A stretch of 17,128 bases of DNA from NCBI GenBank assembly GCA_051002235.1, contig JBPCMN010000032.1, forward strand, positions 1 through 17,128. Reading direction: 5' to 3'. Below, piece by piece: positions 15,255 to 17,128 of the stretch; the stretch's first letter is position 1; every line of letters starts with the position of its first letter. The DNA comes from JBPCMN01 sp013695115. Its GTDB lineage: Bacteria > Actinomycetota > Acidimicrobiia > IMCC26256 > JACDBD01. The position numbers and the translations under genes were made by a program. Below the pieces are notes generated by a model, which was not told the origin of the DNA, ran no database searches, and saw nothing but the letters and a program-made list of their open reading frames with translations.

Positions 15255-16676
15255 TCACGCCTCCGAGAGGAACTGGTCGCAGTTTCTCGCGGCAAGAGCC
15301 ATGATCGCCGCCTGCGGGTTCACTCCGGGGGCGTCGGGCACCAGGGACGCGTCGTTGACGCGCAGGTTCGGAAATCGCCACACGCGGCCGAAGCTGTCGG
15401 CACCGGTGCGGGCCCGATCCTCCCCCATCCGGACGGTGGACGTCATGTGGACGGTCATGAGGTTCGTGCGGCTCCGCGTGGCCGCGTCCCACCAGTCGAC
15501 CAGGTCGTCCTGGCGGCGGACCACCGGCCCACCAACCACGGACGGGTACAGCTCGGTGGCGCCCGCAGCCAGCAAGACCTCGCCCAGGTGCACCAGTCCC
15601 CGGGCCAGCCGGCTCAGGTCGGCGTCGGTCAGCCGGTACGTGACGATCGGCGCCCGGAGGCCCGGCACGGCCAGCACCCTCCCGGCGCCCTCGCTGCGGA
15701 TCCCGGCGTAGTAGACGGCCACGTTCTCCCAGTCCGCAAGGGCGTCGTGGTAGTCCGCCGAAGACTCGGCGAGGGCCATGGCGACCTGGCCGCGGCGGCT
15801 CGCGGAGCCGCCGATCGCGATGTTGGGCGAGAACTCGGTGATCCGGTGCATCGGCACGCCGCCGTGGTCGACCGGCTGGGGGAAGCGGGCCGCGATCTTG
15901 ATCATCGGATGGAGCTTCAAACCCGTGCCGATGCGCGCCCGAATGCCGCTCCGCTGGAGCAGCGCCGGCGTCTGGATCGGCCCCCCGCACACGAAGACGT
16001 GGTCGGCTCGGATCGTCAGCCGCTCGACCGGGCCCCCGGGCCGCTGGCGGGAGCAGCGGGCGCCCACGACCCGGTTGCCCCGCCTCAACAGCCGTACGAC
16101 GCGGCAGTCGGGGATGACCTCGGCACCCGCGTCCACGGCACGAGGGAGGAACGTCCGCGTCATGGTCTGTTTCTCTCCTCGGCCACCGTCGTAGCGGAAC
16201 ACCCTGGAGAACTCCACGGCGCGCCAACCGAGCTTCGTCGCGCCCCGCTCGAGCACGGCAGACGACGGCGGCGGCGCCCCGGGAAGCTGCGAGACGGAGA
16301 TCTGTTCCTCGATCCGCGCGGCATAGCGGTCGAGGGTCTCGGGCGTGAACTCTTCGATCTGGTAGACGCGACGCCACTCGTCGGCGAGCTCGGGCGGCAG
16401 CCGGTGGTAGAGGCCACTGTTGATCTCGGTACTCCCCCCCACGCAGCGGCCCTCGGCGAACGCGATGGTCGGTGTCCCGAAGGCGGCGGAGAGGCCCCGG
16501 TGCCGGTACTTCGCCACCATCTCCTCGAGCGAGAACGGTTCCATGGCCGCCGGGTCGACCCACGGCCCCTCCTCCACGACCGTGACGTCGCGCCCTGCGC
16601 GCGCCAGCGTGGCCGCACTCACGGCCCCGCCGGCGCCGGACCCGATCACGAGGACGTCCGTCTCGAGCGTCGTCAT
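15255..16676 (-). CDS. GMC-family FAD-dependent oxidoreductase
   Basis: The product is 473 residues. The FAD dinucleotide-binding motif IGSGAGG is at 11-17 with Glu36 (VVEEGPW) for the ribose. GGSTEINSG at 80-88 is the second flavin-contact signature. VFVCGGPIQTPALLQRSG is at 227-244. At the C-terminus, VHMTSTVRMG (409-418) supplies the catalytic His410, and GVNPQAAIMALA (451-462) supplies the paired Asn453. The His/Asn pair occurs in cholesterol-oxidase and long-chain-alcohol-oxidase branches. The family oxidises primary or secondary alcohols. No export signal is seen, so it is cytoplasmic. It starts 8 bases after the stop of the 103-residue gene. An in-frame GTG at 16688 forms a GTGA overlap with that stop and is a plausible alternative start. 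Context suggests oxidation of a sugar, lipid or sterol-like alcohol handled by the two SDRs (inference). Confidence 0.9.
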   Translation of the reverse strand: MTTLETDVLVIGSGAGGAVSAATLARAGRDVTVVEEGPWVDPAAMEPFSLEEMVAKYRHRGLSAAFGTPTIAFAEGRCVGGSTEINSGLYHRLPPELADEWRRVYQIEEFTPETLDRYAARIEEQISVSQLPGAPPPSSAVLERGATKLGWRAVEFSRVFRYDGGRGEKQTMTRTFLPRAVDAGAEVIPDCRVVRLLRRGNRVVGARCSRQRPGGPVERLTIRADHVFVCGGPIQTPALLQRSGIRARIGTGLKLHPMIKIAARFPQPVDHGGVPMHRITEFSPNIAIGGSASRRGQVAMALAESSADYHDALADWENVAVYYAGIRSEGAGRVLAVPGLRAPIVTYRLTDADLSRLARGLVHLGEVLLAAGATELYPSVVGGPVVRRQDDLVDWWDAATRSRTNLMTVHMTSTVRMGEDRARTGADSFGRVWRFPNLRVNDASLVPDAPGVNPQAAIMALAARNCDQFLSEA

Positions 16677-16684
16677 GTCCCGGC

Positions 16685-16996
16685 TCACGGCAGCTCGTGC
16701 TCGGCGAACAGCACCAAAGAGCGCATCATCCGCACGTACTGGCGGACCGGGCCGATTCGGCTCGCCTCCCAGGCCTCCAGCCGGGTGCCGAGGGCGCGTC
16801 GATCGAGCCGGCCCAGCGCTCGCTGGAGCCTCACCCAGGCCCCGAGCACCAGCGATTCGGCGACGACGCCAGCCCGGAGGTGCTCGGGCATGGCCCCGAG
16901 CGCGCCGTCCACGTACTCCTCGATCGCCGACCGCTGTCGATCGTCGACGTCGGCCGCGAGCGTCGTCACGACCTGGCGTTCGAACCAGAGCATCAC
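16685..16996 (-). CDS. Small helical protein paired with the GMC oxidoreductase
   Basis: The product is 103 residues from a GTG at 16996, or 102 from the adjacent ATG at 16993. It has no signal peptide and no membrane segment. It looks all-helical: an acidic first part (LAADVDDRQRSAIEEYVDGAL), then a helix rich in Leu and Arg (VLGAWVRLQRALGRLDRR), then RIGPVRQYVRMMRSLVLFAEHELP. I do not recognise the family. Its position directly upstream of the GMC gene, 8 bases apart, suggests a partner or chaperone subunit. The N-terminal helical extension found in fused long-chain alcohol oxidases, encoded separately here, is one possibility (inference). The short ORF at 17003-17083 ends 6 bases before it. 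The codon use and absence of internal stops look like a real gene, but no homologue is known to me. Confidence 0.7.
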   Translation of the reverse strand: MMLWFERQVVTTLAADVDDRQRSAIEEYVDGALGAMPEHLRAGVVAESLVLGAWVRLQRALGRLDRRALGTRLEAWEASRIGPVRQYVRMMRSLVLFAEHELP

Positions 16997-17002
16997 GACA
17001 GC

Positions 17003-17083
17003 CTAGGTGGCTGGAGAAAAAGTGCTGACGCGCGTGAGCGAGCACAACATGTCGCGGTGCCTGAGCGCTGCGGTGTACTCCAT
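17003..17083 (-). CDS. Possible 26-residue leader or transposon-derived peptide
   Basis: An ATG at 17083 runs 26 codons to a TAG at 17005-17003. The product begins MEYTAALRHRD, continues MLCSLTRV and ends STFSPAT. GGAG (17094-17091) lies 7 bases before the ATG, the best SD in the window. The stop is 6 bases before the GTG of the 103-residue gene. This would suit a leader peptide coupled to the GMC operon. The whole ORF lies inside an imperfect palindrome, so it may instead be the residue of a mobile-element ORF whose end supplies the stop. No function can be assigned. Confidence 0.4.
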   Translation of the reverse strand: MEYTAALRHRDMLCSLTRVSTFSPAT

Positions 17084-17128
17084 GTTGTGTCTCCGATCTC
17101 GGCTACCGACTTTCTCGGCAGCCACCTA
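17004..17128. repeat. Imperfect palindrome with 10-bp perfect ends, possible MITE or IS remnant
   Basis: TAGGTGGCTG at 17004-17013 is the exact reverse complement of 17119-17128. After a 2-base mismatch the similarity continues (GAGAAAAAGT against CGAGAAAGT), so the arms agree over about 20 bases. A second perfect pair, CACAACATG at 17043-17051 and CATGTTGTG at 17081-17089, is centred at the same point (17066). AGCGCT at 17064-17069 sits at that centre. Such nested symmetry suits a small non-autonomous element or a long hairpin. The window ends exactly at the right arm, so the right flank and any target duplication cannot be read. Confidence 0.55.
17091..17094 (-). promoter_or_regulatory. Shine-Dalgarno site of the 26-codon ORF
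   Basis: GGAG on the minus strand is followed by ACACAAC (7 bases) and the ATG at 17083. The spacing is optimal. It stands out because nearly all other genes here lack an SD sequence. Confidence 0.45.

Noticed and set aside
15207..16563. Upstream extension of the second SDR into the GMC gene
   Set aside because: The frame stays open only because of GC bias. The SDR fold begins at the ATG at 15207, and the extension lies wholly over the GMC coding sequence.
1..17128. tRNA genes, CRISPR repeats, phage or toxin-antitoxin genes
   Set aside because: No cloverleaf, regularly spaced repeat or matching protein was seen on reading both strands.

Overview
The window is very GC-rich DNA (clearly above 65% by eye). 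Gene overlaps and gaps are short, GTG starts are frequent, and most genes lack a Shine-Dalgarno (SD) site. This fits an actinobacterium, perhaps an uncultured Acidimicrobiia-like lineage. That placement is inference from composition and protein style only. No rRNA, tRNA, CRISPR array or transposase gene was seen.

Layout, left to right. Positions 1-1906 (minus) hold the 3'-truncated end of a large polytopic membrane protein, paralogue 1. Positions 1956-3019 (plus) hold a decayed GT39/ArnT-like glycosyltransferase pseudogene with about six frame changes, an internal deletion and a stop. Positions 3061-5019 (paralogue 2) and 5042-7096 (a divergent relative) form a minus-strand pair. Divergent from these is a plus-strand pair: 7285-9327, a membrane protein with an embedded spermidine-synthase-like domain, and 9320-11143, a GT-C-like membrane protein, which overlap by 8 bases. 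Convergent to that pair is 11158-13113 (minus, paralogue 3). Further right is a tight minus-strand run read from right to left: a 26-codon ORF (17083-17003), a 103-residue helical protein, a GMC-type FAD oxidoreductase, and two extended SDR enzymes joined by a TAATG overlap. The last 125 bases form an imperfect palindrome that may be a MITE or insertion-sequence remnant.

The main theme is a family of four related membrane proteins. They share short motifs: an Asp after the first membrane segment followed by RxRDV, (H/N/L)PGP, PWxP, CxDxxxLP and QTHxxY. A C-terminal soluble domain follows the membrane part. The architecture resembles GT-C glycosyltransferases that use a polyprenyl-phosphate-linked sugar outside the membrane. 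With the GT39 remnant, the ArnT-like protein and two nucleotide-sugar-epimerase-like SDRs, the locus looks like a cell-surface glycan or glycolipid region. The substrate is not deducible. Paralogues 1 and 3 share an upstream block with a TATACT -10 element exactly 8 bases before the start codon, and the divergent relative has ATTACT at the same spacing. These look like leaderless promoters, and the block marks paralogues 1 and 3 as a dispersed duplication that carried its promoter with it.
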